Of a stretch of DNA of 64,000 nucleotides, positions 1 through 8,989 are shown piece after piece. The DNA is taken from the NCBI RefSeq assembly GCF_001425685.1, contig NZ_LMCY01000006.1:209-64208 (forward strand), given 5' to 3'. The notes beneath the pieces were generated by a model that did no database searches, had not been told where the DNA came from, and saw only the letters and a program-made list of their open reading frames with translations. The stretch's first letter is position 1. Every line of letters begins with the position of its first letter. This DNA comes from Massilia sp. Root335 (GTDB taxonomy: Bacteria; Pseudomonadota; Gammaproteobacteria; Burkholderiales; Burkholderiaceae_D). Both the position numbers and the translations under genes were made by a program.

Positions 1-102
1 CGCGAACTATAGCAAATCGAAACGGAGGTATGCAAGAGGCATCGAAAGAAACGTGCGTCGCCGGGCCGGGCACCGCCAGCCCTGGCGAAACCGAACTGTC
101 TC

Positions 103-879
103 TTACATGCCCTCGAAGTTGGGCTTGCGCTTCTCCAGGAACGCGCCCATCCCCTCCTTCTGTGCCGGCGTGCCGAAACCGGCATGGAAGAAGCGGCGCT
201 CATAGCGCACGCCCTCGGTCAGCGTCGTTTCGAACGCACGATTGACGGAATCCTTGATCTGCATCGCCACCGAGACCGGCATCGCCGCGATCGTCTCCGC
301 CACTTCCAGCGCCACCGTCATCACGAGGTCGGCCGGCACCACACGCGACACGAGGCCCGTGCGCTCCGCTTCCGCCGCGTCGATCATGCGCGCCGTCAGC
401 AGCATGTCCATCGCCTTCGATTTGCCGATCGCGCGCGGCAGGCGTTGCGTGCCGCCGGCGCCCGGGGTCACGCCGACCTTGATCTCCGGCTGGCCGAATT
501 TGGCGGTGTCGGCGGCGATCAGGAAGTCGCACATCATCGCCAGTTCGCAGCCGCCGCCCAGCGCATAGCCGGCGACGACGCCGATCACGGGCTTGCGCAC
601 GTTCAGGATGTGCTCCCAGTTACGGCCGATGTAATTGCCGGGATAGGTGTCGGCATACGTGTAATTGGCCATCGCGGCGATGTCGGCGCCCGCGGCGAAC
701 ACCTTGTCGCTGCCGGTCAGGACGATGACGTTGATGGCCGGGTCGGCGTCGAATGCAGATAACGCGTCGCCCAGCTCGTTCATCATGTTGTCGTTGAGGG
801 CGTTCAGCGCCTTCGGACGGTTCAGGCGGATCACGACCACTTTGCCGTGGTGTTCGATCAGCAGGTCAGAATATTCCAT
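103..879 (-). CDS. Enoyl-CoA hydratase (crotonase family)
   Basis: 258-aa crotonase that should add water to trans-2-enoyl-CoA in fatty-acid or aromatic-acid beta-oxidation in the cytoplasm. The two catalytic glutamates of the classical hydratase are visible: E112 in GGGCE and E132 in FGQPE, exactly 20 residues apart as in the mitochondrial enzyme. The oxyanion-hole segment AAGADI lies at 62-67, and the C-terminus [13 protein letters not shown] is typical of short-chain enoyl-CoA hydratase. The start is supported by an AGGGG ribosome site about 6 nt upstream on the minus strand. The gene stands alone, divergent from the MFS gene. The exact pathway (general beta-oxidation or phenylacetate PaaF) cannot be told from the sequence, so no symbol is given. 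Confidence 0.93.
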   Translation of the reverse strand: MEYSDLLIEHHGKVVVIRLNRPKALNALNDNMMNELGDALSAFDADPAINVIVLTGSDKVFAAGADIAAMANYTYADTYPGNYIGRNWEHILNVRKPVIGVVAGYALGGGCELAMMCDFLIAADTAKFGQPEIKVGVTPGAGGTQRLPRAIGKSKAMDMLLTARMIDAAEAERTGLVSRVVPADLVMTVALEVAETIAAMPVSVAMQIKDSVNRAFETTLTEGVRYERRFFHAGFGTPAQKEGMGAFLEKRKPNFEGM

Positions 880-997
880 GGGACACCCCTTAATAAGATG
901 AACCCGGATTGTAGCGCCTGGACGACGGATGTGACGTATACGGCAATCATGCCTTTGCTATCATCGATAGCCGAACCCATCGCAGACTTCGCCGCCC

Positions 998-2260
998 GTG
1001 TCTCCCATCGCCCTCCTCCGCAGCCTCGCCACCGACCGGCAGCTGCGCAACGTCGACTTTCGCCGTTTCTGGTTCAGCAGCGCCCTGACCAATTTCGGTG
1101 CCCAGATCACCCTGTTGGCCCTCCCGATCTGCGCGGCCCTGCTGCTGCATGCGACGCCCGGGCAGATGGGGGCCCTGGCCGCCTTCGGCTCGCTGCCCTT
1201 CCTGCTGTTCTCGCTGCCGACGGGCGTACTGCTCGACCGCAGCCGGCGCCTGCCCGTCATGCTGGCCAGCGACGCGATGGTCGCGCTGAGCCTCGCCAGC
1301 GTGCCGTTCGCGTGGCGGCAGGGGTGGCTCAGCGTGCACTGGCTGTATGCCGTGCAGTTCATGCTGGGGACGGGATTCGTCGTGGGCGGCAGCGCGGAGC
1401 AGATCTTCCTGACCTTCCTCGTCGGCCGCGATGGCCTGATCGATGCGCAATCGAAGCTGGGGGCCACGGAATCCGCGTCGCGCCTCCTCGGTCCGGGCAT
1501 CGCCGGCCTGCTCGTGCAGGCGCTGGGCGCACCGGTCGCGATCCTGTGCAATGTGGCCGGCTTCTCGATCTCGCTGTGGAACCTGCGCCAGGTCCGCACG
1601 CGCGAGCCGCAACCGCATCCGGCGCAATCGCATGTGCTGCGCGACGTGGCGGAGGGCCTGCGGTTCGTCTGGAGCCAGCCCGTGCTGCGCCTGCTGGCCT
1701 GGACCTCGGCCAGCTGGCACCTGCTGTTCTATGGCTACACGGCGCTGTACGTGCTGTTCGCCACGCGCGTGCTGGGGATGTCGCCCGGCCTGATGGGGAC
1801 GTCGCAGATGCTGGGCGGCGCCGGCGTCCTATTGAGTTCCCTGCTGTTGAAACCCCTGACGCGGCGCGTCGGCTCCGGCGGCACCATCGCGACGGGCCTG
1901 TGCATTTCCTGCCTCGGCTTCATGCTGATGCCGACGATCCCGCGCGACCTGCTGGGCACCCGCGCCGCCACTGCGGCCGCCTACGCCGCCGTCGTGTTCT
2001 GCCTCGATTGCGGCGGCACCTTGTTCTTCCTGCCCTATCTCGCGCTGCGCCAGCGCGTCACGCCCGATGCGCTGCTGGGCCGGATGACGTCGACGATGCG
2101 TTTCATGACGGTGGCCACGGCCCCCATCGGCGCGGCCGGCGCGGGGGCGCTGGCGGAACGGCTCGGCGTGCGCGGCGGCTTGACCGTCGTGGCGGCGGGC
2201 GCCCTGCTGCTGACCCTCACTACTTTGTTCGGCACCCGCCTGCACAGGATACGGCAGTGA
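998..2260 (+). CDS. MFS transporter (EntS-like exporter family)
   Basis: 420-aa polytopic inner-membrane protein with about 10-12 hydrophobic segments. The N-terminal region RNVDFRRFWFSSALTNFG, followed by LLDRSRRLPVML in the loop between helices 2 and 3, is the signature of the MFS_3 branch that includes enterobactin exporter EntS and macrolide-efflux-like proteins. It probably exports a small molecule by proton antiport; the substrate is unknown. The chosen start is GTG at 998, the first one in front of the cytoplasmic N-terminus; no clear Shine-Dalgarno is seen. It is convergent with mltA, the stop codons touching at 2260/2261, so the two ends share an intergenic space of zero. Confidence 0.85.
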   Translation: MSPIALLRSLATDRQLRNVDFRRFWFSSALTNFGAQITLLALPICAALLLHATPGQMGALAAFGSLPFLLFSLPTGVLLDRSRRLPVMLASDAMVALSLASVPFAWRQGWLSVHWLYAVQFMLGTGFVVGGSAEQIFLTFLVGRDGLIDAQSKLGATESASRLLGPGIAGLLVQALGAPVAILCNVAGFSISLWNLRQVRTREPQPHPAQSHVLRDVAEGLRFVWSQPVLRLLAWTSASWHLLFYGYTALYVLFATRVLGMSPGLMGTSQMLGGAGVLLSSLLLKPLTRRVGSGGTIATGLCISCLGFMLMPTIPRDLLGTRAATAAAYAAVVFCLDCGGTLFFLPYLALRQRVTPDALLGRMTSTMRFMTVATAPIGAAGAGALAERLGVRGGLTVVAAGALLLTLTTLFGTRLHRIRQ

Positions 2261-3478
2261 TCAGCGGGCCGCCACCGCGGCCGGCCGCGGCAGCAGCGCC
2301 CAGATCTGGCCCCGCTGCTTCATGCGGCCCGCGTCGTCGGCGGCCTGGGCGCCGAAGCCGAAGAAGAAGTCCGCGCGCACGGCCCCCTTGATCGCGCCGC
2401 CCGTGTCCTGCGCCATCACGAGGCGCTGCATCGGCGCGTCGCCGGCCGGCGCCGTCGTCGCGAGGAACAGCGGCGCGCCCAGCGGCAGGAACGACGGGTC
2501 GACGGCGACCGAGCGCGCGGGCGTCAGCGGCACGCCCAGCGCACCTTTCGGACCCACGCTCGGATCGGGCAGGCGCTCTTCGCGGAAGAAGACATAGCTC
2601 GGATTGACGTCGAGGAGTTCCTGGCGCCGCTCCGGATGCGCGGCGATCCACGCCTTGATGCCCTGCGCCGTCGCTTCGCCCGGCGCCAGTTCGTGCTGGT
2701 CGATCAGCCAGCGGCCGATCGCCTTGTACGGATGGCCGTTCTGGTCGGCATAGGCGACGCGCACCGTCTCGCCGTCGTCCAGCTGCACGCGGCCCGAGCC
2801 CTGCACTTCGAGGAAGAACGCCTCGACGGGATCGTCGACCCACACCAGTTCCTTGGCGGGGATGCGCGCACGTTCGATCTCGGCGCGCGTGCCGTACGGG
2901 ACGACGGTCTTGCCGACCAGGCGCCCGCGCAGCCGCATGCCTTTCAGGCTCGGATAGACGCTCGCCAGGTTCACGGTCAGTAAGTCGTCCGGCACTTTAT
3001 AGAGAGGCGTCTGGTATGCGCCGCCGCGCCGGCGCGCGCCGTGCAGCATCGGTTCGTAGTAACCCGTGATCAGGCCGGCGTCGGCGCCGTCGGGCGCGCG
3101 CACGAGGTTCGGCACGAAATACGTCTCGAAATACTGGCGGATGGCCGCGCCGTCGTCCGGGTCGACGAGCTTGCCGGCGGCGCACGGCGCCCGCCAGTCC
3201 GCCTTCGACGCCAACGCGCGGCACGATGCCTGGAATGCGGGCCAGGCCTGGCGCAGGTCGTCCTGCTGCCAGCCCGGCAGCGCGTCGAACGTCACGGGAG
3301 TGAACAAGGGCGCCGGCGGCGGCGTCACGGTCACGGGTCCGACCGGCGGCGGCAGCTTGATCGGCGGCTGCGGTTGCGGCTGGGGACGCGCCGGCGGTTG
3401 CGGCGGCGTCGTGGTACAGGCCGCCAGCAAGGCGACGAGGGTCAATAAAGCGGGTACACTGCGGCGTGTCGAAAACAT
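2261..3478 (-). CDS. mltA: Membrane-bound lytic murein transglycosylase A (MltA)
   Basis: 405-aa lipoprotein that cleaves the glycan strands of peptidoglycan with formation of 1,6-anhydromuropeptides, acting from the outer membrane into the periplasm. The start at 3478 is chosen because it opens a lipoprotein signal ending in LVALLAAC; an in-frame ATG 32 codons further upstream would bury that signal. After the lipid-box cysteine comes a Pro/Gln-rich linker, then the MltA barrel (ITGYYEPMLHGARRR) and the C-terminal 3D domain with VMAQDTGGAIKG, which contains the catalytic aspartate, and RADFFFGFG. Length fits the family. It overlaps nothing downstream but abuts the MFS gene tail to tail. Confidence 0.93.
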   Translation of the reverse strand: MFSTRRSVPALLTLVALLAACTTTPPQPPARPQPQPQPPIKLPPPVGPVTVTPPPAPLFTPVTFDALPGWQQDDLRQAWPAFQASCRALASKADWRAPCAAGKLVDPDDGAAIRQYFETYFVPNLVRAPDGADAGLITGYYEPMLHGARRRGGAYQTPLYKVPDDLLTVNLASVYPSLKGMRLRGRLVGKTVVPYGTRAEIERARIPAKELVWVDDPVEAFFLEVQGSGRVQLDDGETVRVAYADQNGHPYKAIGRWLIDQHELAPGEATAQGIKAWIAAHPERRQELLDVNPSYVFFREERLPDPSVGPKGALGVPLTPARSVAVDPSFLPLGAPLFLATTAPAGDAPMQRLVMAQDTGGAIKGAVRADFFFGFGAQAADDAGRMKQRGQIWALLPRPAAVAAR

Positions 3479-3491
3479 ACTGGAATGCGTG

Positions 3492-3623
3492 ATGTGGATA
3501 CTGATGTTGGAAGCCGGCGTGGCCTTGTTCCTGCTGGTGTTCATCGTGTGGTGGACGATGTTCTCCGGGCGCAAGCCGGAGCAACCGCCCCCGGCCAGGA
3601 AAAACGATACGCCCGACGCTTGA
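3492..3623 (+). CDS. Small single-pass membrane protein, 43 aa
   Basis: 43 residues: one hydrophobic helix (about residues 3-22, MLEAGVALFLLVFIVWW) followed by a short basic, proline-rich tail ending DTPDA. The ATG at 3492 is preceded by an in-frame GTG at 3489 that could also serve. It begins only 13 nt from the divergent mltA start and ends 13 nt before the apaG stop on the other strand. The coding-like composition and clean topology support a real gene, but no function is recognised and no strong ribosome site is seen. Confidence 0.5.
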   Translation: MWILMLEAGVALFLLVFIVWWTMFSGRKPEQPPPARKNDTPDA

Positions 3624-3636
3624 TCAGCTCAAGGGA

Positions 3637-4011
3637 TTAATGCAGGGCGTGCGGCAGCGACAGCACGAATTCGGGAATCTTGACCTCGAAGCGGTGCCCA
3701 TCCTCGGCCACGAAGAAATACTCGCCGACCATCGAGCCCTGCGGCGTTTCCATCTGGGTGCCGCTGGTGTATTCGAACTGTTCGCCCGGCTGCAGCAGCG
3801 GCTGGTGGCCGACGACGCCCAGGCCGCGCACTTCCTGCACCTGGTTGTTGGCGTCGGTGATCACCCAGTGGCGCGAGATCAGCTGGGCCGCGACGGTGCC
3901 CGTGTTCTTGATCGTGATGGTGTAGGTGAACACATGCTGCGTCCGGTCCGGGTGGGATTGTTCCGGCAGGTACTGGGTCCTGACGGTGATCGCGAAATCG
4001 TAGACGGGCAT
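3637..4011 (-). CDS. apaG: ApaG domain protein
   Basis: 124 aa, the usual full length of ApaG (Co2+/Mg2+ efflux-associated protein; a fibronectin-III-like beta sandwich). Visible family features are the N-terminal [14 protein letters not shown], the stretch [20 protein letters not shown] and the C-terminal GTPQ-like [14 protein letters not shown]. The start at 4011 has an AAGGAA ribosome site on the minus strand and matches the family start; an in-frame upstream extension to 4155 would run through the rpe promoter region and is rejected. It is divergent from rpe. The molecular role of ApaG is poorly defined even in enterobacteria. Confidence 0.93.
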   Translation of the reverse strand: MPVYDFAITVRTQYLPEQSHPDRTQHVFTYTITIKNTGTVAAQLISRHWVITDANNQVQEVRGLGVVGHQPLLQPGEQFEYTSGTQMETPQGSMVGEYFFVAEDGHRFEVKIPEFVLSLPHALH

Positions 4012-4102
4012 TGGTGTTCCTTGTTGTATTTGCAAAAGACGCGTGGCCAACATGAGCGTGGTCGACATGATACACGCGCCGACCGAAAGCACGGCGTCGG
4101 CG

Positions 4103-4108
4103 TACAAT
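4103..4108 (+). promoter_or_regulatory. Candidate -10 box for rpe-gph-trp unit
   Basis: TACAAT lies 40 nt upstream of the rpe start in the 136-nt gap to apaG, a good sigma-70 -10 match. No convincing -35 is seen at the right spacing, so this is only a candidate. Confidence 0.3.
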
Positions 4109-4147
4109 GCTGGCTTTGTCCAAAGCAACCCCGGCAATAGCCCAACC

Positions 4148-4828
4148 ATGACCACCTACCGCATCGCTCCCAGCATCCTGTCCGCAGACTTCGCCCGCCT
4201 GGGCGAGGAAGTGCGTAACGTCGTCGCCGCCGGCGCCGACATCATCCACTTCGACGTGATGGACAACCATTATGTTCCCAATCTGACCATCGGCCCGCTG
4301 GTCTGCCAGGCCATCCGTCCGCACGTGCAGGTGCCGATCGACGTCCACCTGATGGTCAAGCCGGTCGACCGCATCATTCCCGATTTCGCCAAGGCCGGCG
4401 CCGACATCATCACGTTCCACCCGGAAGCGTCGGAGCACATCGACCGCACCCTGCAACTCATCCGCGACAACGGCTGCAAGGCCGGCCTCGTGTTCAACCC
4501 GGGCACGCCGCTGCACCACCTGGACCACGTGATGGACAAGATCGACATGATCCTGATCATGTCCGTGAACCCGGGCTTCGGCGGCCAGTCGTTCATTCCG
4601 GAAGCGCTCAAGAAGATCGCGCTCGCGCGCCGCATGATCGACGAATCCGGCCGCGACATCCTGCTGGAGGTCGACGGCGGCATCAAGGCCGACAACATCG
4701 CCGCCGCGGCGGCAGCCGGCGCCGACACGTTCGTGGCCGGTTCCGCCATCTTCGGCAAGCCGGACTACAAGGCCGTCATCGACGCCATGCGCGCCGAACT
4801 GGCCACGGTCGAGAAAAAGGCCGCCTGA
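4148..4828 (+). CDS. rpe: Ribulose-phosphate 3-epimerase
   Basis: 226-aa TIM-barrel enzyme that interconverts D-ribulose 5-phosphate and D-xylulose 5-phosphate in the pentose phosphate pathway. Family motifs are all present: [16 protein letters not shown] at the N-terminus, the metal/catalytic HFDVMD (H34, D36), [17 protein letters not shown] and the phosphate-binding [10 protein letters not shown]. The ATG at 4148 gives the standard start; an in-frame ATG at 4043 would add a non-homologous tail. Its TGA overlaps the ATG of gph (ATGA), so the two are translationally coupled. It is the first gene of the unit that leads into the trp genes, an arrangement common in beta- and gammaproteobacteria. 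Confidence 0.97.
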   Translation: MTTYRIAPSILSADFARLGEEVRNVVAAGADIIHFDVMDNHYVPNLTIGPLVCQAIRPHVQVPIDVHLMVKPVDRIIPDFAKAGADIITFHPEASEHIDRTLQLIRDNGCKAGLVFNPGTPLHHLDHVMDKIDMILIMSVNPGFGGQSFIPEALKKIALARRMIDESGRDILLEVDGGIKADNIAAAAAAGADTFVAGSAIFGKPDYKAVIDAMRAELATVEKKAA

Positions 4829-5538
4829 TGAAGGCCGAAGGGTTAGCAAATGCGGGGGCCATCCGGGCCGTCATCATCGACCTGGACGGCACGATGCTGC
4901 ACACCGTGCCGGATTTCGAGCTCGCGCTGAACGGCATGCGCGCGGAATACGGCCTGGCGCCGATCACCCAGCAGGTCATCGAACCGATGGTCGGCAAGGG
5001 ATCGAAAAAGCTGATCCGCGACGTGCTGGCCCTGGACTTCGACACGGCGCGCATCGACGCCGTCGCCGACGCCGCGCTGGAGGCGTACCACCGCCACTAC
5101 CAGGCGATCGTGGGCGAGCGCGCCGTGCTGTATCCGCACGTGATCGAAGGCCTGCAGGCGCTGAAGGACCTGGGCCTGCGCGTCGCCTGCGTGACGAACA
5201 AGCCGGTCGCGCTCACCCAGCCGCTGCTGGCGAAGAAGGGACTCACGCCGTTCTTCGACCTGGTCTACGGCGGCGATTCGTTCCCGCGCCAGAAGCCCGA
5301 CCCGATGCCGCTGCTGCAGGTGTGCCGCGAGTTCGACCTGGCGCCGGCGCGCGTCGTCGCGATCGGCGACTCCTGCAACGACGCCGAAGCCGCGCGCGCG
5401 GCCGGCTGCTTCGTGCTGTCGGTCCCGTATGGCTACAACCACGGAAAACCTGTGCAAAGTATTAATTCCGATGGTATAGTTGGTTCGCTACTTGAAGCGG
5501 CTGAACTGATCAGCGCTCATAACAAAGCCAACTCCTAA
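4828..5538 (+). CDS. gph: Phosphoglycolate phosphatase (HAD family)
   Basis: 236-aa HAD-superfamily hydrolase that dephosphorylates 2-phosphoglycolate. Motif I is IIDLDGTML with nucleophile D18 and acid/base D20, motif II CVTNKP, motif III around RQKPDP, and motif IV AIGDSCNDAEAA. The cap domain (about residues 30-100) is of the C1 helical type. Its ATG overlaps the rpe stop. The gene's last 80 nt are much more AT-rich than the rest and may contain the promoter that reads the trp leader just downstream. Assignment to Gph over other HAD phosphatases rests on motif pattern and the rpe neighbour. Confidence 0.93.
   Translation: MKAEGLANAGAIRAVIIDLDGTMLHTVPDFELALNGMRAEYGLAPITQQVIEPMVGKGSKKLIRDVLALDFDTARIDAVADAALEAYHRHYQAIVGERAVLYPHVIEGLQALKDLGLRVACVTNKPVALTQPLLAKKGLTPFFDLVYGGDSFPRQKPDPMPLLQVCREFDLAPARVVAIGDSCNDAEAARAAGCFVLSVPYGYNHGKPVQSINSDGIVGSLLEAAELISAHNKANS
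5451..5480 (+). promoter_or_regulatory. Possible trp promoter inside the gph 3' end
   Basis: TATAGT at 5475-5480 resembles a -10 box, in a locally AT-rich segment at the end of gph, 71 nt before the leader-peptide start. The corresponding -35 hexamer TGTGCA (5451-5456, 18-nt spacing) is weak. No TrpR-like operator was recognised. Confidence 0.25.
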
Positions 5539-5550
5539 ACCATCGACTCC

Positions 5551-5637
5551 ATGTTTTTCGCCAAAAAACACATCGTCAACCCAACCGGTGCCCATGAGGC
5601 CTGGCTGTGGCGACGCTGGCAATCCTGGTCCATCTGA
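5551..5637 (+). CDS. trpL: trp operon leader peptide (28 aa, four Trp)
   Basis: Short reading frame starting 12 nt after the gph stop. It encodes 28 residues ending HEAWLWRRWQSWSI, with Trp at positions 18, 20, 23 and 26, far above chance. The stop (5635-5637) is 14 nt before the rise of a terminator hairpin whose run of T ends 50 nt before trpE. Position, Trp density and hairpin together identify a trp attenuator leader: ribosome stalling at Trp codons when charged tRNA-Trp is scarce should prevent the terminator from forming. No strong Shine-Dalgarno is visible (CATCGACTCC precedes the ATG). No homologue was checked, so the assignment rests on architecture. Confidence 0.85.
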   Translation: MFFAKKHIVNPTGAHEAWLWRRWQSWSI

Positions 5638-5650
5638 CCCAAGCTGATTG

Positions 5651-5694
5651 CTGCCGGTGCACGCCTCGTGCACATTGATACCGGCAGGTTTTTT
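5651..5694 (+). terminator. trp attenuator terminator
   Basis: CTGCCGG (5651-5657) pairs with CCGGCAG (5681-5687), followed by T6 (5689-5694). An inner hairpin of two GTGCAC units (5657-5662 and 5668-5673) lies inside the loop. An alternative pairing of GCAATC (5619-5624, within the Trp-codon region) with GATTGC (5646-5651) would break the 5' arm and could act as antiterminator; that part is inference. Confidence 0.8.
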
Positions 5695-5743
5695 GAAGAA
5701 ATCGCCGCCCGTTCCCCTTCCTGCGGGCGGCCCGGAGAAAAGC

Positions 5744-7240
5744 ATGACCGAACTCGAATTCAAATCGCTCGCCACGCAAGGCTATAACCGTATCCCCCTG
5801 ATCGCGGAAGCATTTGCCGATCTCGAAACCCCGCTCACGCTGTACCTGAAGCTGGCCCAGAGCCAGGACGCCGGCAAGAATACGTTCCTGCTCGAGTCCG
5901 TGGTCGGCGGCGAACGCTTCGGCCGCTATTCCTTCATCGGCCTGCCGGCCAGGACGCTGCTGCGCACGCGCGGCAACGTCACGACGGTCGAGAAGAACGG
6001 GGAAGTCATCGAGACGCACGAAGGCAATCCGCTCGACTTCATCGAGGCCTATCAGGCGCGCTTCAAGGTCGCGCTGCGCCCGGGTCTGCCCCGCTTCTGC
6101 GGCGGCCTGGCCGGCTACTTCGGCTACGACACCGTGCGCCACATCGAGAAGAAGCTGGCCCATACGGCGCCGCGCGACGAACTCGACCTGCCGGAGATCC
6201 AGCTGATGGTGACGGAAGAGCTGGCGGTGATCGACAACCTGTCCGGCAAACTGTACCTGATCGTGTATGCCGACCCGTCCCAGCCCGAAGCCTACAACAA
6301 GAGCCGCCAGCGCCTGAAGGACTTGCGCATGATGCTGCGCCGGAGCGTGGACGCGCCGGTGACGTCGAGCTCCGTACGCACCGAGGCCGTGCGCGACTTC
6401 AGCAAGGAAGACTACCTGAAGGCGGTCGCCGTCGCGAAGGAATACGTGATGGCGGGCGACCTGATGCAGGTGCAGATCGGCCAGCGCATCCGCAAGCCGT
6501 ACGTGGATTCGCCGCTGTCGCTGTACCGCTCGCTGCGCTCGCTGAATCCGTCGCCGTACATGTACTACTACAACTTCGGCGACATGCAGATCGTGGGCTC
6601 CTCGCCCGAGATCCTGGTGCGCAACGAGACGGACGCCGCCGTCGGCCGCAAGGTCACGCTGCGCCCGATCGCCGGCACCCGCCCGCGCGGCTCGACGCCG
6701 GAGCGCGACGCCGAACTGGCGCACGAACTGCTGCACGACCCGAAGGAAGTGGCCGAGCACGTGATGCTGATCGACCTGGCCCGCAACGACATCGGCCGCA
6801 TCGCCAGGACGGGCAGCGTGAAAGTCACGGACCAGATGGTGATCGAGAAGTACTCGCACGTGCAGCACATCGTCTCCAACGTGGAAGGCACGCTGAAGGA
6901 AGGCATGTCGAACCTGGACGTGCTGCGCGCCACCTTCCCGGCCGGCACCTTGACGGGTGCGCCGAAGGTGCGCGCGATGGAAGTCATTGATGAGCTCGAA
7001 CCCGTGATGCGCGGCATCTACGGCGGCGCCTGCGGCTACCTGTCGTTCGGCGGCGAGATGGACGTGGCGATCGCGATCCGCACGGGCGTCATCAAGGACG
7101 GCAACCTGTACGTGCAGGCGTCGGCGGGCATCGTGGCCGATTCCATCCCCGAGATGGAATGGCTGGAAACGGAACACAAGGCGCGCGCCGTGCTGCGCGC
7201 GGCCGAGCAAGTGCAAGACGGACTGGATGGGGAGATCTGA
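5744..7240 (+). CDS. trpE: Anthranilate synthase component I
   Basis: 498-aa chorismate-utilising enzyme; with TrpG it makes anthranilate, the first committed step of tryptophan synthesis. The N-terminal Trp-feedback element is visible as [17 protein letters not shown] (about residues 49-65). The catalytic domain shows the conserved [34 protein letters not shown], the [20 protein letters not shown] block and [12 protein letters not shown]. The ATG at 5744 has GGAG 6 nt upstream. An in-frame ATG at 5648 would lie inside the attenuator and is rejected. It is transcribed behind the trpL leader and ends 1 nt before trpG. Confidence 0.97.
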   Translation: MTELEFKSLATQGYNRIPLIAEAFADLETPLTLYLKLAQSQDAGKNTFLLESVVGGERFGRYSFIGLPARTLLRTRGNVTTVEKNGEVIETHEGNPLDFIEAYQARFKVALRPGLPRFCGGLAGYFGYDTVRHIEKKLAHTAPRDELDLPEIQLMVTEELAVIDNLSGKLYLIVYADPSQPEAYNKSRQRLKDLRMMLRRSVDAPVTSSSVRTEAVRDFSKEDYLKAVAVAKEYVMAGDLMQVQIGQRIRKPYVDSPLSLYRSLRSLNPSPYMYYYNFGDMQIVGSSPEILVRNETDAAVGRKVTLRPIAGTRPRGSTPERDAELAHELLHDPKEVAEHVMLIDLARNDIGRIARTGSVKVTDQMVIEKYSHVQHIVSNVEGTLKEGMSNLDVLRATFPAGTLTGAPKVRAMEVIDELEPVMRGIYGGACGYLSFGGEMDVAIAIRTGVIKDGNLYVQASAGIVADSIPEMEWLETEHKARAVLRAAEQVQDGLDGEI

Positions 7241-7241
7241 C

Positions 7242-7805
<564 letters not shown>

Positions 7806-7826
7806 ACGCAACCGAACGCTTGCCAA

Positions 7827-7906
7827 CGTCGTTCCCGCGGAGGCGGGAATCCAGGTTTATGTGCACGCCGCACAGTAATTGGGCCCCCGCCTGCGCGGGG
7901 GCGACG
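7827..7906. repeat. REP-like palindromic element between trpG and trpD
   Basis: Imperfect inverted repeat of about 80 nt: left arm CGTCGTTCCCGCGGAGGCGG (from 7827), right arm beginning GCCCCCGCCTGCGCGGGGGC (7883-7902), each arm itself a small hairpin. The motif of a T-CCCGC-n-GCGGG-A core facing its complement is typical of repetitive extragenic palindromes in Burkholderiales. It interrupts an otherwise tight operon. It could form a processing or partial-termination structure. Confidence 0.6.
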
Positions 7907-7953
7907 TGCGACGGCCGCGTGGCGACAACCGATTTCCAAGAACTGGACCTGCC

Positions 7954-8988
7954 ATGATCACCCCTCAAGAAGCCCTCCTCCGCTGCATCGAACACCGCGA
8001 AATCTTCCACGACGAGATGCTGCATCTCTTCCGGAGAATCATGTCCGGCGAAATCTCGCCGACGATGGTCGCCGCGCTGACCATGGGCCTGCGCGTGAAG
8101 AAGGAAACCATCGGCGAGATCACCGCCGCCGCCCAGGTGATGCGCGAATTCTCCACCAAGGTCCCGATGGCCGACACGACGCACCTCGTCGACATCGTCG
8201 GCACCGGCGGCGACGGTGCGCACACTTTCAATATCTCGACCGCGTCGATGTTCGTCGCCGCCGCCGCCGGCGCGCGCGTCGCCAAGCACGGCGGACGCAG
8301 CGTGTCGTCGTCGTCCGGCAGCGCCGACGTCATCGAATCGCTGGGCGCCCACATCGACCTGAAACCCGAGCAGATCGCCCAGTCGATCGCGCAGACCGGC
8401 ATCGGCTTCATGTTCGCGCCGAACCACCACGCGGCCATGAAGAACGTCGCGGCGGTCCGGCGCGAGATGGGCGTGCGCAGCATCTTCAACATCCTGGGGC
8501 CGCTGACGAATCCGGCCGGCGCGCCGAACATCCTGATGGGCGTGTTCCACCCGGACCTCGTCGGCATCCAGGTGCGCGTGCTGCAGCGCCTCGGCGCCCG
8601 GCATGCGCTCGTCGTCTGGGGCCGCGACAACATGGACGAAGTCTCGCTGGGCGCCGGCACGATGGTCGGTGAACTGGTCAACGGCGAGATCCGCGAATAC
8701 GAGATCCACCCGGAAGACTACGGCCTCGCGATGATCGCCAGCCGCAACCTGAAGGTCGCGGATGCGGCCGAATCGAAGGCCAGGATCATGGAAGCGCTGC
8801 GCGGCGAACCGGGTCCGGCGCACGACATCGTCGCGCTGAACGCGGGCACGGCGCTGTACGCGGCCGGCGTGGCAGCATCCATCGAGGACGGCCTGCAGCG
8901 CGCGCGCACCGCGATCGCGTCGGGCGCGGCGCTCGCGAAGCTCGACCAGTTCGTGAGCGTCACGCGCCAGCTGGGCGCGGTGAACTGA
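7954..8988 (+). CDS. trpD: Anthranilate phosphoribosyltransferase
   Basis: 344-aa enzyme that transfers phosphoribose from PRPP to anthranilate. The PRPP loop [16 protein letters not shown] is at about residues 82-97 and the [18 protein letters not shown] region follows at about 110-127. The anthranilate-tunnel segment around [12 protein letters not shown] and the [14 protein letters not shown] block are also intact. The start at 7954 is the family start (MITPQEAL); a TTG-started extension into the repeat is rejected. It ends 1 nt before the LysE-family gene, so trpD, lysE and trpC are likely cotranscribed. Confidence 0.97.
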   Translation: MITPQEALLRCIEHREIFHDEMLHLFRRIMSGEISPTMVAALTMGLRVKKETIGEITAAAQVMREFSTKVPMADTTHLVDIVGTGGDGAHTFNISTASMFVAAAAGARVAKHGGRSVSSSSGSADVIESLGAHIDLKPEQIAQSIAQTGIGFMFAPNHHAAMKNVAAVRREMGVRSIFNILGPLTNPAGAPNILMGVFHPDLVGIQVRVLQRLGARHALVVWGRDNMDEVSLGAGTMVGELVNGEIREYEIHPEDYGLAMIASRNLKVADAAESKARIMEALRGEPGPAHDIVALNAGTALYAAGVAASIEDGLQRARTAIASGAALAKLDQFVSVTRQLGAVN

Positions 8989-8989
8989 G

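Noticed and set aside
30..245. Short frame at the window start with GGAGG upstream
   Set aside because: The ribosome-site spacing is only 2 nt, it runs antisense into the enoyl-CoA hydratase gene and has no coding-like composition.
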